Shown here in pieces: positions 1 through 12,633 of a DNA stretch of 64,000 nt. Every line of letters begins with the position of its first letter. The stretch's first letter is position 1. A model generated the notes under the pieces. The model did no database searches, was not told where the DNA came from, and saw only the letters and a list, made by a program, of their open reading frames with translations. The position numbers were made by a program, and so were the translations under genes. Origin of the DNA: Cymbidium sinense (lineage: Eukaryota; Streptophyta; Magnoliopsida; Asparagales; Orchidaceae); assembly GCA_021442155.1 (NCBI GenBank), contig CM038228.1, positions 15,417,179 through 15,481,178 on the forward strand, read 5' to 3'.

Positions 1-3000
1 ATACCTTAACTTAGTTAATACATATATAAATGAATCTAAACATCTAAAAATTAAACAAAAATATCAAACACATGCGGGAATGGGTTAGGAATAGCAAACT
101 CAACTCACATTTTCAAAATTAAATCAAACTTTTAAATCAAACAAAATCACATTGAATTAACTTTGATTTATTTTAACTTTCTTATTCATAAGAATGTCTT
201 TAGGATTTAATTAAAGTGAATGTATTTACATGCTTTCATTGCTTTGATTCTTTCCCCAACATGTTAAATTTGTATGTCATGTGGTTTCATGCATTGATAT
301 TTTTTAAATTTCAAATTTAAAATGAAATTATTTACTTTATGTCAAATTTGCATGTGTTGGCTAAAGTAATAAATTCAAATTATTTTCAGAAATATATGAA
401 TCAAATGCCTAAAATAGAAAGTGTGCTACTTATATTTAATTATAAGCTTGCATGTGAGAGAATATAAGGATGTTCTTAGCATGGGTTTCCCTTCTCTTTT
501 ATGTTAGTATAGTTTTGAATAGGAGTTGGTAAGATGTATGGTTCATTTGAAAAGAACTTAACACTTGCCTAATTCCACATCCTATTCATTCCTAAGCTAT
601 CACTTAAGAAGGTTACCTATGCTTGTACACATAAATTGCATAAACAAAATGAATCAATTAATACAACTTTTGCATTCTTTCTTTCCAATTTATTTCTTTT
701 GTACATATGTTTGTATTTAAGGAAAGTGGTATATTAGTCTGGAAAACCTCGAGGTTGCGAGGCTTTAAGTAGCCCTAAGTAGATCTTGTACCTTACACCT
801 CTGGTTAACAATGGCCTTTGTACTCACTTATGCCTTTCTTACTTTCATGTATATGTGAAAATTGGATAAATAACTTTCTACTTAATGAAAATCATGCATC
901 TTCATTTCCAAATTTCCTTAAATGAATTACTTAGCATGCATCATAAAAGTGTTAAATATTCTCATTTGTATGTATATATATGCTTAGGACTTATTCATAT
1001 GCATGTTATACATGTTGGGAAAGAAATGAAGTGATGTATGTTATGTGAATTTGGTTCATTTTATTTAATCTTAAAATGCCTTTCTTTTTGAATGGGTTTG
1101 TTTAGAGTTCATCTAAACTAGGGATTAATTAAAATACTTAATCAAAACATTCACTAAACAAAACTAAAACATGAATCCACTTTAGAAATTACTTAGTTAG
1201 GAAGGAAGAGAAGTTCTCTTCTCTTTCCCTCTCTTTATAACTTAGTAATTAATTGTAGGATTCACTTGAACCTAATCAAAACATGAAATAAAATCAACCC
1301 AAAATAATTAAACAACTTAAATGAAACCCTCCTCTAAGTTGAACATGTTTCACACTTAGAAAATTCTAACTTAAAGCCATAACTAAGCATACCACACAAA
1401 CCTTCAAAGCACACACATTAGCCTAAGTCACCACTTCTAGCTTTAGGTTAGGACGGTGCATGGTTGGATGTTTATTTTATTTTGTGAAATATGTTTTAGA
1501 CTATATGTTAGGATATATGCTCATAGAATGAATGGTTGGGCGATCTTAGTCTAACCATTATTTTCTGTAGGGGATTGTGCTTAACTATTGTAATAAAATA
1601 TAAATGCTTTTGCTTGGTGCTTATACCCCTAAGCATAATCCAATATGTGGACTTAGTCACCCATGTGTGGGGTGATAAGTCCAATATACATGCTTGGGAT
1701 TTGTGTGGTTTGTTTTAGCTAATCTCTATTTAGTGTGTAGTTAGATTTCCATTCTTTTCTTTTCATGTAAATGCAATTAAGATTTTGGAATGATTGTTAT
1801 GGGGATTAGGATGAGCATTGGTCATAAGATCCTATCTTATGCACCATGTGAAGCCTTGGAGCATCCACCTTCCAACCATCCAAAAGAAGGAACCAAAGAA
1901 GAAAGAAGAAAATAAGAAGAAAGAAGAAATGAAGAATGAAGAAATGAAGCTTGAAGACCCCATAATAATGAATTCCTTGCTTAATTGTAATTTAATTCAT
2001 TTGTAATCTAGGTTGTATAAGGGTAGAGCTCTACCCAATTTGTTATTTTGGTTTGTGGTGCCCACAATGGCCTTTTATTCTTTTATGATTAGCTTTATAA
2101 ATTGATTGATGATTTGTTTAGCTTATGCATTAAGTGGTATATTTTTTCCTAGTTTTTTTGTTTTATGGCTTGATGTGGATTAGGCTCTTAGGGAAAAATA
2201 AATCATTTACCAAACTTAATAACTCAAAACTAAAAATAAAGAACTTATAACCTCACCTAAAGCTTAGGTTTAAATTCAAGATAAAATAATTAGCAACCCC
2301 TTAGCTGGATGAGTATTTTTTTTACAATATCATGCACAAATGCATCTTATTTCACTCTTGATTGGAGGGCTTCCACCTTTCCAGAGAAACTTGGCTTGAC
2401 CTTTGAGAGCCATGGTGGAAACAAACCTCCTCCCTTCTTGCTGATTTTGGCCAATAACTTTATTTCTCATGCATTAGTCATATGAATCCTATTAGCTTGG
2501 GTCAAAATAATTGTCTAAAAATGAAAAAAAAAGTGAAATTTGAATTGCATTAGATTTAGGTCATTTGAAGCATGTGCTTTCATAATCTAGTCTCTTTCGG
2601 GAGTGAGTTTAAGGACTTAGTCTCTTTCTAAATAAATAGCAACCTATATATCTTGCATAAGCATAAGACTTGCCTATATGTATTTAAAATGGAGGAGTTA
2701 GTTACCACCCCGTGGTTGTAAGTCCAAGCTGGGTTTTGTCTCTCGGAGACAAACCAATTACCCATTTTTGCCTTAGATTTAGGTGCTTTCACCTGCCAAA
2801 GCTCCCTAGATTTAGGAGGTTGCTTCTCCCTTTGTGGGCCATAAGCATAATTCCTCACCTTTGGCATTTCTTAACCTTGTGTTAAGGAATCATAAGTCCT
2901 AAATTTCTAATGAAAATTTAACTCAAACAAACTAAATCAAAAAAATGTAAAGCCCAACCATAGGATAGTTTGAGATGCTCGTTAGGTTTCTTAGCATCGT

Positions 3001-3460
3001 GGGCATCTCCTACTTATCTTTCTTTTGGCTTTGATAATAATTCCCTCTTTGATCAATCTCATTTGATCTTTCAAAAATGATCTAATTGATTGATAGTCCT
3101 TTCCAATTGAAATCTTTGAAGATAGCGATCATTTACCTTCATTGAGAGTATTCCTAAGGGATCCCGTCCCTTAGATGTAATTAACTTTGGGGGTTTGCCC
3201 TTGTAGGGAACTTAACGAACTTGATTTAAAATAAACCATGCTTTACTTTTCCATGTAAAGTAGGGGAAGAATCTACATATGACCCATCATCCTTAGAGTC
3301 CTTATTGAGGTGATTAGGTCCATTGGGTAATGACTTCTATCTTGAGATAGTACATATTATTCCTTGATGACATACTCGATCAATAAGCACATCTGTGGAT
3401 CTACGTGGCATCCCAAAAAGATGAATTTTTTATATTCTTGCCATCTTTTCACCATAGATT
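1..3460 (+). repeat. 3' part of the 5' LTR of element 1
   Basis: This is non-coding, AT-rich sequence that matches, block by block and in the same order, about 10620-14200, 32150-35726 and 48990-51613. Landmarks shared by all copies are the block at 731-815 (about 11385-11465 and 32905-32995), a GA-rich tract (about 1880-1955) and the block ending in CACCATAG near 3450. The copies end next to primer binding sites at 14997 and 35735, which identifies the block as the 3' part of an LTR. The LTR start lies left of the window. The right edge is a deletion junction between about 3440 and 3500, where the sequence switches to integrase. Small open frames at 1536 and 1818 are not conserved as proteins between copies. 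Confidence 0.8.
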
Positions 3461-3477
3461 TGAAGGCGACCATATAT

Positions 3478-4056
3478 AAAAATTTTTTTCCATACTACCC
3501 TAGAGCAAATGGCTTAGCGGAAGCATTCAACAAAACTCTCATCCAGATATTGAAGAAGACTCTTGATGACAACAAATGATAGTGGAATGAGTAGTTGGTT
3601 GAAGCCTTGTGGGCTTACCGCACCACATACCGAACTCCAACTCAATCTACCCCATTTTCCTTAGTGTATGGTTTTGAAGCCGTTCTATTTTTAAAAGTTC
3701 ACTCCCATCACTAAGGATAGCATTGGGTAACAAGATCACTATAGAGAATGCAAAATTAGAGTGCAAGGTTTGGAGGAGAGCACGAAGAACCTCGAGTTGT
3801 ACAAAGTCAAAATGATTTAAGCTCACAACAAGCTAGTCCACCCTATGTCATTTTGAGTAGGAGAACTTATGTTAGTCCTAAGGAGACCGATTGTCGCCCA
3901 TCGAAAGATGGGAGGCAAGTTTGAACCCATATGAGAAGGCCCCTATGTCATAGAGAGGGCCTACCAAGGAGGATCTTATCAGCTTATTGATTGTAAAGGG
4001 GAACACCCGATGCTTCCAATTAATGGGCTCTATCTAAAGAAATATTACCCATGAAA
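3478..4056 (+). pseudogene. Integrase C-terminal remnant, element 1 (Ty3/gypsy)
   Basis: Only the end of integrase survives. Readable pieces include YYPRANGLAEAFNKTL, the segment around the third acidic residue of the DDE catalytic core, then LVEALWAYRTTYRTPTQS and the C-terminal part ending near GLYLKKYYP-like sequence at about 4020-4050. It aligns with 23800-24385 in element 2 and 44510-45065 in element 3. There are stops (for example TGA at 3577) and frameshifts. The catalytic Asp residues, the zinc-binding domain and all upstream pol and gag domains are missing. An open frame from 3364 to 3579 is a chance fusion of LTR sequence and integrase sequence across the deletion junction. This is a dead fragment of a transposon gene. 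Confidence 0.8.
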
Positions 4057-6440
4057 TAAATCATGTTTGAAAATAATCATTAATAAAAAGAACAAAAAAA
4101 ATCTGATTCCATTCATCAAATCTTCTCTTCTTTCGAAGCGTTGTTTGCTTATCTTGTGAATCAACCATGATGTATTTAGGGTAGGTGTCGAGTCCTGGCA
4201 TCCTATCCTCATAACACAACACAATCTCCTCGACTCTATTAGAAGTGTAAGAAACCAGAGGCATCCTATTTTGATTAGCATAACTAAGATAGGTGTGAAA
4301 GAATCCAAGCAGCATCCTTCCTTAGTGAGAATCCTGTTTGCCATTCGTGGCATCATTTCATTAAAACCCTTAACATGTTTAAGGTATGTGCAAGAGTTCC
4401 CCAAAGGCGTCCTATTCCTTTAACACATGCACAATAATAAACATAAATCTTTTATCTATTTACGGGAGCAAGCCCCTGGCACACTCACTCATTAGCTCTA
4501 GGTTATATATGCTACCTCACTAGTATGTCACCCCAGTGGTCATTTGTTGGAGGATGTGAGTCCCCGTGCTTTCTTCCTAACTTAATCATTACAAACCAAT
4601 GAGTTCCTTATTAGTATGGTAGACTTTGTTGCCTAACCAGTAAGCTACCTCATGTTGGCTTTGTTTAAGAAGATGTGAGTCCCCGTGCTTTCTTCTTGAA
4701 CCATCATGTTCTAATTAGGTCAAGTATATTTGAGGTTTAGGATAAGTCCCAGGCTCCTTTCCTCTTGACTACGTTTGAGTGATATAAATCCCACATTCAC
4801 TCGAGTCTCCCTAGGTCGGATGGCACCTATCGTCAAGAGACTATCCCAATAATCCCCAGATAGGAGGAGTCCCAGCTTTCTTCCTAGACCAATTTTGCAA
4901 ACCGAGCACCTTAGGGGTTGATGTTCACTATTGGACCACTCACCTGATAGATATACCACTCTTGGCAGATATGAGTCCCCGCGCTTTCTCCTTGAGTTGG
5001 ACACTGAATACTTATTGGATATATGACTAGCCATGTCAAATTCTCCAGGGTTTTGGATTAATCCCCTAGTGGCCCCATCCCCTGTGGGCACTCTATTTGG
5101 ATCATGTCCTTTGCGACCCATTTAGACATTACCTAGGTTACTTTTGGATTGGACAGTTCCCCTTTTCTAGTAGCCACCCTTAAGGTTGGAGAATTTATTC
5201 AATGAATGTGCAGATTCTCCATTGGTTCAAGAATCAGATAGTCTAGGCGATATAAGCTCCTTCTTGATCCCTCAAACCAAGGTCCATGATAAAATAACTA
5301 AACAAACAAATAATTTATTTCTCTTATGGATTAGGAATTCAAGCCCCTAAAGGGCCCCTTTCCCCAAGCAGGCATCCTATGTTTAGGGCAGTGTCAGCAG
5401 AACTCCCTATAGGAATTGCCTATGTTTAGGACATCCTATGTTTAATCTATTTTTCCATAAGCAGGTTACCCCAAAAGTCATACCGCTTTGGAAGATGTAA
5501 GACTATGACACATTCTTTCTAAGCATGATTGTCGCAAACCGACAGGCAGCCACATGTCGGGTTTGATTTATTGCCCAAAATAACTGATCATCCCAGTGGT
5601 CTTTTTTAGTGGAAGATGTGAGTCACCGAGCTTTCTTCCCTTGAATTGATCATTGCAAATTGAAAGGCACTTCTTTGGTCTGATAGTTCTCCCATCGACC
5701 GGGAAGCTACTCCCTTTGGTTGAATCAGATAGGTCTACTAATATGAGCCCTTCTCGCAGATCCATCACAAACTAAATCCATCAAATAAATAAATCTAAAA
5801 ATGAAATTAATCTTGACTATCTTTGAGTTGATCTAAGTCCCCAGTGACATTCACTCATTAGTCAGCCCTAGGTTGGGTTTAATTTGTTACCTTAATAGTT
5901 TACCCTAGCAACAAGTCTTTTCTTTGGATGATGTAAGTCTACTATGCTTTCTTCCTAATATATTTGCTGCATACCGAAAGGAATCCCTTTGGTTGGCTAG
6001 TCCTACTACTTGTTTAGTAGACTACCCCTTTAGATTGATAAATCTGAGTTAAGTCTTGGCCTCCATGGCTCCTACTTAGATAAGTCCATCAAACCAACAA
6101 GGTCCATCTCAAAATCCAAATCTAAAAATTGAAACCCTTTTCTCCATTGGAAATTTCTCCCTAGTGAGATCTAAACCAAATCAAACCTCTCATCCCCTTT
6201 ATGGATGACTTGAACCTGCTTCCTTAGTGGAAGGTTCACACTCTATCCCTAGTGAATTCCTCCTTCCCTCTCTTATGACCTTGACATAAGTAGAGCCACA
6301 TTGCACTAAGCTCTGGATTCCTTCTACACCTTGGGTTAGGGGTAGATTATTTCTATTAGTACTTATGATCTTCCAGTGTTGTTGATCATTTTGGTCAACA
6401 CCAATACGTGTGGTGTTCCTTGTCAGTCACACCACACCTA
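4057..6440 (+). repeat. 3' untranslated region of element 1 with dispersed tandem repeats
   Basis: This non-coding stretch lies between integrase and the 3' LTR and is homologous to 24386-26281 and 45071-47858. It holds many degenerate copies of a unit with the core GATGTGAGTCCCCG followed by a GCTTTCTTCC-like string. Clear copies start at about 4553, 4672, 4968 and 5615; weaker ones are at about 5493 and 5927. Spacing is irregular, roughly 110-300 bp. Long tandem-repeat-bearing 3' regions between pol and the LTR are a known trait of the Tat lineage. Open frames on the minus strand here (4045-4404, 4720-5121) are interrupted in the sister copies and are not taken as genes. Confidence 0.75.
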
Positions 6441-6452
6441 TTGGGCGCCCTT
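6441..6452 (+). promoter_or_regulatory. Degenerate polypurine tract region of element 1
   Basis: Just before the LTR start the sequence reads TTGGGCGCCCTT. The minus-strand element has TTGGGGGGCAT at the same place before an LTR that starts with the same bases. I infer a decayed polypurine tract, the primer for plus-strand DNA synthesis. It is no longer purine-only, so the assignment rests on position and comparison. Confidence 0.35.
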
Positions 6453-6718
6453 TGCTGACCTCATTTTTAGAATGAGCTCTCAACCCCTCCATCTTGTGAT
6501 TAGGTGAACACTCAACCTAGCCCTAGAGACTTAGAAGAGTTAGTCATAGGAATAGGTCATGCCTTAGGGGTGTTAGGAAAATTTGCCTATCCTTAGCTTG
6601 AACCATTCCTCACCTTCCTTCCTTCAAGTAAAACTCCAAATCAATCTTATTTGATTTTTTGCAAACTCAAATTAATGCCACATGATTGAAATCTATGATT
6701 GAAACCCATGAATGAAAT

Positions 6719-7330
6719 TCCTAAGTCAAAATCTTTCTTAAGTCCTTAATCTTCTTTTAAGAACTTAGTCTAAATCATGATCAAACCAATTCAAACTCAT
6801 GAGATTTTCTAATAATTCATTTATATTCTTATTTATATTCACATATAAAAATAAAATATAAATTCAAACAAATCAAATCAAACTCAAAATTCAAAATCAA
6901 TTCATAAAATTTCCTAAGTCCTTTAAATTTTCCTTCATGGACTTAGCCAAAATCAACTCTAAATCAATTCAAATTCATGGGATTTTCTTATAACTCATAT
7001 ATATTCTCATTTATATTCACATATAAATAAAATATAAATATAAATCAATCAAATCTAAATCCAAAATTCAATCTCAAAACTCCAAAAATTTCCTAAGTCC
7101 TTTAAGTTCCCTCTTAAAAGACTTAGCCTAGATCATGATAAAATCACTTCAAATTCATCAAATTTTCTATGATCAATTTATATTCTCATTTATATTCACA
7201 TATATAAATGAAATATAAATTCAAACAATCAAAACCAACTCCAAAAATCAAACTCAAATCCATTCAAAATCCAACCTAAGCCTTTCAAGTCAAAATCTTG
7301 AACTTAGCCAAATCAACTTCAAATCAAGCC
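6719..7330 (+). repeat. About 180-bp imperfect tandem repeats in the LTR
   Basis: Units can be tracked by CCTAAGTCCTTT-like strings near 6911 and 7091, with weaker ones at about 6719 and 7270. Each is followed by an AT-rich part containing ATTCTCATTTATATTCACAT. There are three to four units, and the equivalent array in the LTR at 28144 sits at about 28530-29100. It lies in the presumed U3 part of the LTR. Confidence 0.65.
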
Positions 7331-7439
7331 AAACTCTTGATTTTCCTTCATGATTCAATCAACCTACAATCATGAATCCAAATATAAATACAAACTTCAA
7401 TCACTTAACCAAAATCCAATTCAAAAGTCAAGCCAAAAT

Positions 7440-8430
7440 CCATTTATGTTCACCCTTTGAAATTAAAATTGTCAAATGAATCAAAACCCATTTGACTTCA
7501 AACCACTTGCAAATGGATTTATATTTCGATCATAAGTCCATATACAAGTTTAGTCAAACTTAAATAAAACTTTGACCAAGCCATTTGACTCACTTAGGCT
7601 CACTTGACCCAAAGTGACATAAAGTACCTTATGAGCCAAATTTTAATCCTAACCAAATTGGATTGAATTAAGCCCATCTATGCCTCCCATCATGATCAAC
7701 AATCATCATGGGATGATTAATCAATCAAATTGGTCAATCCAAGTCAAACCTAAGGGTTGACCAAGTCAACACTTAGCCAAAAATGAAACCCAACACAGCC
7801 AAAATCCACCATTGGCCAAATTGATTGAAACCATTGATCTAAGTTCATTCATGAACTATGTTTGAACTTGGCCAAGTCAACATTTGAGCCTAACCTAGCC
7901 CAATTGGCCACTTGACCCAAGTTGATCCAACTTGACCTAAAAAGTCAAAATGTGTCAAAACTTGATCTAAGCCAAATTGATTGAAACCAATGGGTCAAGT
8001 TCATTCCAAATCACTTATTGAACTTGACCAAAGCCTCAATTGGCCAACTAGCTAACCGCCCAATTGACCTTGAACCCAACTTGACTAAAGGGTCATGTTG
8101 AGCCAAATTCAAACTTATCCAAAATTGATTGGAAACAAAGATACCAATCCACTTCATATGACTAACCAAACCTAAACCTACCCATGACCTAGCTCAAATT
8201 AGTCAAATGGGTCAAATTGGTCAACTTGACTCATTTGACCTAAATGAAGTTATATGATCCAAACTTGAAACTAAACCAAGTTGAATCAAACCAAAGTCAG
8301 CAAAATATTTCAAATGGTCATATGAACTTGACCCAACCCTTGGTTTGACCCAATTTAACCAATTAGTCAACTTGACCCAAGTTGACCCATTTTTACCTAA
8401 ATGGGTCAACATGAGCCAAACCATGTCAAA
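7440..8430 (+). promoter_or_regulatory. TTGACY-dense block in LTR U3 (W-box core array)
   Basis: The hexamer TTGACC or TTGACT and its reverse complement recur every few tens of bases, often in back-to-back inverted pairs such as CTTGACCCAAGTTGACCC. TTGACY is the core W-box bound by plant WRKY factors. The same density is seen in the sister LTR at 29120-30060. Whether it is used as an enhancer cannot be told from sequence; it may simply be a decayed simple repeat. Confidence 0.5.
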
Positions 8431-8871
8431 TGAACTGAAAATCCAATGAAACTTGGCCAATCCTATTTTCTCAACATACCCAACATTTATAAATTCAAAA
8501 ATCAGCCAAATAACCATTCTACGCCTAGGCCATAGAATAAATTTTGGTCAAATCCATGGGGAATTTGGTCAAGCCCTCTTCATATCAACTTGATACCTTC
8601 CTAATAGGTCAAGTATACCCTATGGAGGATGGCTCACCCAACCCAATGAGTTTGGGTCAGCCCAAATGGACCCAAGGCCAAAATGACCCCATAGCTCAAA
8701 TTGGCCAAATAGAAAACTTCCCTCCACTTGATTTGAAGCACATGGGAGGTTACCAATCCACTCCTTAGCTCAAACCGACCATGTGCCAACTCTTAATAGC
8801 TCAAACAGACCTTTCCATATTGGCAGTTGGATCAAAATGGCAAAGATAGCTTCGGCCGTCCGATTGCCATT

Positions 8872-8890
8872 GGGGGAGATATACTCCCCC
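8872..8890 (+). other. Perfect GC-rich hairpin in LTR
   Basis: GGGGGAG, loop ATATA, then CTCCCCC form a perfect 7-bp stem with a 5-nt loop in very AT-rich surroundings. The sister LTR keeps a 6-bp version at 30496-30512 with the same loop, followed in both by TAATTTCACTT-like sequence. The role is unknown. Confidence 0.6.
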
Positions 8891-9430
8891 TAATTCACTT
8901 TAATTTGAATATGTTCATTGTTGATTGAGTAAGAGAGAGTCAGAGGAGCCATCTTAGAGTGATCCTAAGCTCTCTAGAAGGGAATTGAAATCAACCATTC
9001 TCAGTTTTCTTCAAGAGAAAATAGGGGAGCTCCACTGATTTCCATACTTCTTCCACACTACAATCCAACTCAATTGCCTTTGCACACTCCCTCAGGGGAC
9101 CAAACCGAGCTTTCCTAAGCTCTCTCTCAAGTTTCAAAGGCAAGGAAAAGCTCACCTAGATCAAAATTGAGCTCACAAGGAGGAGGGGTTGGACCATAGA
9201 GCAAGCTACTCAACCTCAGGAGCTAATTCTTTCCACAGCTTCATCTCAACCAGACGAAGCTCCTCCAAGGGAATCGAGTACCGGTGATCACCTCCAGCGA
9301 GAAATGGCATTTTTTGATCACTAGACTTAAGGTGTGTTGGTCTTTTGTGAAAGAAAGTGTAATGGCATGAAATTCCCGTTGGATAGGATTGCCATTAGTG
9401 TTAGATGGTGTGTGCAAAGTTTTATCTAAT

Positions 9431-9460
9431 TCGAGCTCGATCAAGCTCGATCGAGCTCAG
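9431..9460 (+). repeat. GAGCTCGATC short palindromic repeats
   Basis: Three overlapping GAGCTC or AAGCTC-GATC units include the perfect 14-bp palindrome AGCTCGATCGAGCT at 9444-9457. The sister LTR at about 31021-31060 has a diverged run of GAGCTCAATC units at the matching place. This is possibly a protein-binding site; nothing more can be said. Confidence 0.4.
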
Positions 9461-12400
9461 ATCAAAGCCTAGAACATGGATGGTCTCCATGATTCACAGG
9501 CTTTGGCAGGGATAGAACTTTGGCCATCCATCTACGTATTTTGGATGGACGATCGAGATTAAATGCACATTTTATATCTGATTTATCCTTTTAAAACCAC
9601 AGGGTGATTCTTGGCCGTTCGATCCTTGATCGAATGGCAGGTAACATCGAATGGTAGGTAACAAACTACATCCTGCCACCACCACACACACGGTGACGGG
9701 ACATTTAAGTGGTCGCTCCCTGCTCGACGCGTGGAAAGTGCACTCACCACCGCCGTCGCTTGTCAAGCCATGGATTAAAAGATTTGATTAGGTTTAATTA
9801 ATTCTAATTAATCATCTAAGCTTTGAAAATTCATATCTCCTTAAATTAAAATCAAAAAAATATATGGTAAATTGCCACTGAAAGATAATTCAATTTAGAA
9901 TATTCTAAAATTGGCTTTAATAGATTTTGAATTGCATCTTTCTCTGATTTTGCCTTTTATTAGAAATATTATTTTTCTAATTACTCCTTAATTAATCCTC
10001 TGATTAATCTCAAACTTCTTGAGTATATTTTGGGGGATGGCTTCTACCTCCCCTAATTTTCTTGGGATTTATTGATGGCCTAATTGGAGGAATTGCAAAT
10101 GCATTTCTTAATTACTCATTTATGTAATTAAGGATAATTAAGGGTTTGATTAATGTTTTAATCCCTTATTGAAGTTGATTAAGATTTTATCCAGTGAATA
10201 AGAGGCTTAGGGAATAATTTTAGGGTATTTCCCTTAAGCTATTCCCTAAACCCCCTTTTCTTTCCTTAATCCTCTCTTAATTAAGGGCTAATTCATTAAT
10301 TACCCTCTTAATTAATTTCTAAAAATTTCTAAAACCTTCTAAAACTTAATTAATCTACTTTGGGTAGATGCTTATGTGTTCAAGAACCTAAGTTAAATTA
10401 AGGAAATCAAAGCTCAACTCATATGTGTGAGGGGTGTTTTGCAATTACTTAAGTTAAACCCCTTAGCTTAATTAACCATTAATCATGAGCCAAATTGCAT
10501 TTGGCCCTTTACTTCCAAGGTGCATTGCAAATTTAAATTCTTTGTGAGGTTTTATGTCATCTCATTGGTCATAATTATTTGGATAACTATGTTAAGGTGG
10601 TGTAGGTAAGGGTTAATTAACATGCTTAATTCATAACTTAACCTAATCAAAATCTAAAATGATTCTAATCATCTAAAAATTAAACAAAATGTCAAACACA
10701 TGTGGGCTTGCATTAGGAACAAAAACTCAACTCACATTTTCAAAATTCAATCAAATTCTAAATCAAACAAAATTCATATTAAATAAACTTTGATTTACTT
10801 TAAGCTTTCTTATTTCATAAGATTGTATTTAGGATTTAATTAAAGTGAATGTGTTTACATGCTTTCATTGTTTTAATTCTTTCCCAACATGCTAAATATG
10901 TATGTCATGTGGTTTCATGCATCCATGCTTTTCAAAAATTAAATTTAAAATAAAAATGTTATCTTTATGTCAAAATTGCATGTGTTGGCTAAAGTAAGAA
11001 TATGAGTGGCTATTATCACTATTAAATTCAAATTATTTTTAAAATACATGAATCAATTATCAAAACTGAAAGTGTGCTACTTATATCTTAATTATAAGCT
11101 TGCATGTGAGTAAAATATAAGGATGTGCTTAGTGTAGGTTCTCCTTCTCTTCTCTTTTAGTATAGTTTTGAATAGGATTTGGGAAGGTGTGTGGTTCATT
11201 TGAAAAGAACCTAACACTTGCCTAATTTTAGATCCTATTCATTCCTATACTATCACTTAAGAAGGATACCTATGCTTGCACATATAAATTGCATAACAAA
11301 ATAAATCAACTAATATAAATTTTTGCATTCTTTCTGTTCCATTCATTTCTTTTGTACATATGTTTGTATTTAAGGAAAGTTGTATATTAGTCTGGACAAC
11401 CCTAAGGAGGCTTTAAGTAGTCCTAAGTAGGTCTTGTACCTTACACCTCTGGTTAACAATGGCATGTGCTCACTTATGCCTTTCTTACTTTCATGTGTGC
11501 ATGTGAAAATTGGATAAGAAACCCCCTTTCTACTTAATGAAAATCATGCATCATAAACTTTCAAATTTCCTTAAATGAATTACTTAGCATGCATCATAAA
11601 GTGTGTTAAACATTCTCATTTGTATGTATAGATATGCTTAGGATAGATTCATATGCATGTTATACATGTTGGGAAAGAAATGAAGTGATGTATGTTTTGT
11701 GAATTTGGTTCATTTTATTTAATCTTAAAATACCTTTCTTTCTAGGTTTGTTTAGAGTTAATCTAAACTTAGGATTAATTAAAACACTTAATCAAAACAT
11801 TCACTAAACAAAACCAAAATATGAATCCACTTTAGAAATTACTTAGGTTAGGGAAGGAAAGAGAAGTTCTCTTCTCTTTCCCTCTCTTTATAACTTAGTA
11901 ATTAATTGTAGGATTCACTTGAACCTAATCAAAACATGAAATAAAATCAACCAAAAATAATTAAATCACTTAAATAAAACCCTCCTCTAAGTTGAATATG
12001 ATTGAAACTTAAAAAATTCTAACTTAAATCCATAGCTAAGCATACCACACAAACCTCCAAAGCACACACATTAGGCTAAGTCACCACTTCTAGCTTTAGG
12101 TTAGGGTGGTGCATGGTTTGATGCTTGCTTTTATTTTATGATATATGTTTTAGACTGGATGTTAGGATGTATGTATGTTGATTGAATAGTAGGGTGATCT
12201 TAGTCTAGCCATTATCTTCTACAAGAGATTGTGCTTAAGGGGCCCTGTAATAAAAATATAAATGCTTTTGCTTGCAAGTGCTTATACCCCTATGCATAAT
12301 CCAATAGGCCAGGTGGACTTAGTCACCCATGTGTGGGGGTGATAAGTCCAATATACATGCTTGGGATTTTGTGTGGTTTGTTTAGCTAACCTTTATTTTG

Positions 12401-12552
12401 CAGGTGTTAGCTAGATTTACTTTTACTTTTCCTTTTCATGTAAACTTTGCAATTAGAATTTTGGAATGATTGTTATGGGGATTAAAATGAGCATTGGTCA
12501 CAAGATCTTATCTTATGCACCATATGAAGCATTTGGAGCATCCATATTCCAA

Positions 12553-12633
12553 CCATCCAAAAAGGAGGAGCCAAAGAAGAAAGAAGAAAAGAAGAAGAAA
12601 GAAGAAAAGAAGAATGAAGAAATGAAACTTCAT
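12553..12633 (+). repeat. GA-rich AAGAAG simple tract in LTR
   Basis: This is a low-complexity purine run built from AAGAAG and AAAGAAG units. It occupies the same LTR position as the tracts at about 1880-1955, 34086-34150 and 50009-50050, and it differs in length and pattern in each copy. Confidence 0.7.

Noticed and set aside
1818..2006. Small Lys/Glu-rich open frame repeated in each LTR (also 12466-12663, 33978-34160)
   Set aside because: The reading frame depends on the GA-rich tract, and its length and C-terminal text differ in every copy, so selection on a protein is not supported.
4720..5121. Minus-strand open frame of 133 codons in the 3' region of element 1
   Set aside because: It runs against the element, overlaps the GATGTGAGTCCCC repeats, and the homologous regions at 24386 and 45071 do not keep it open.
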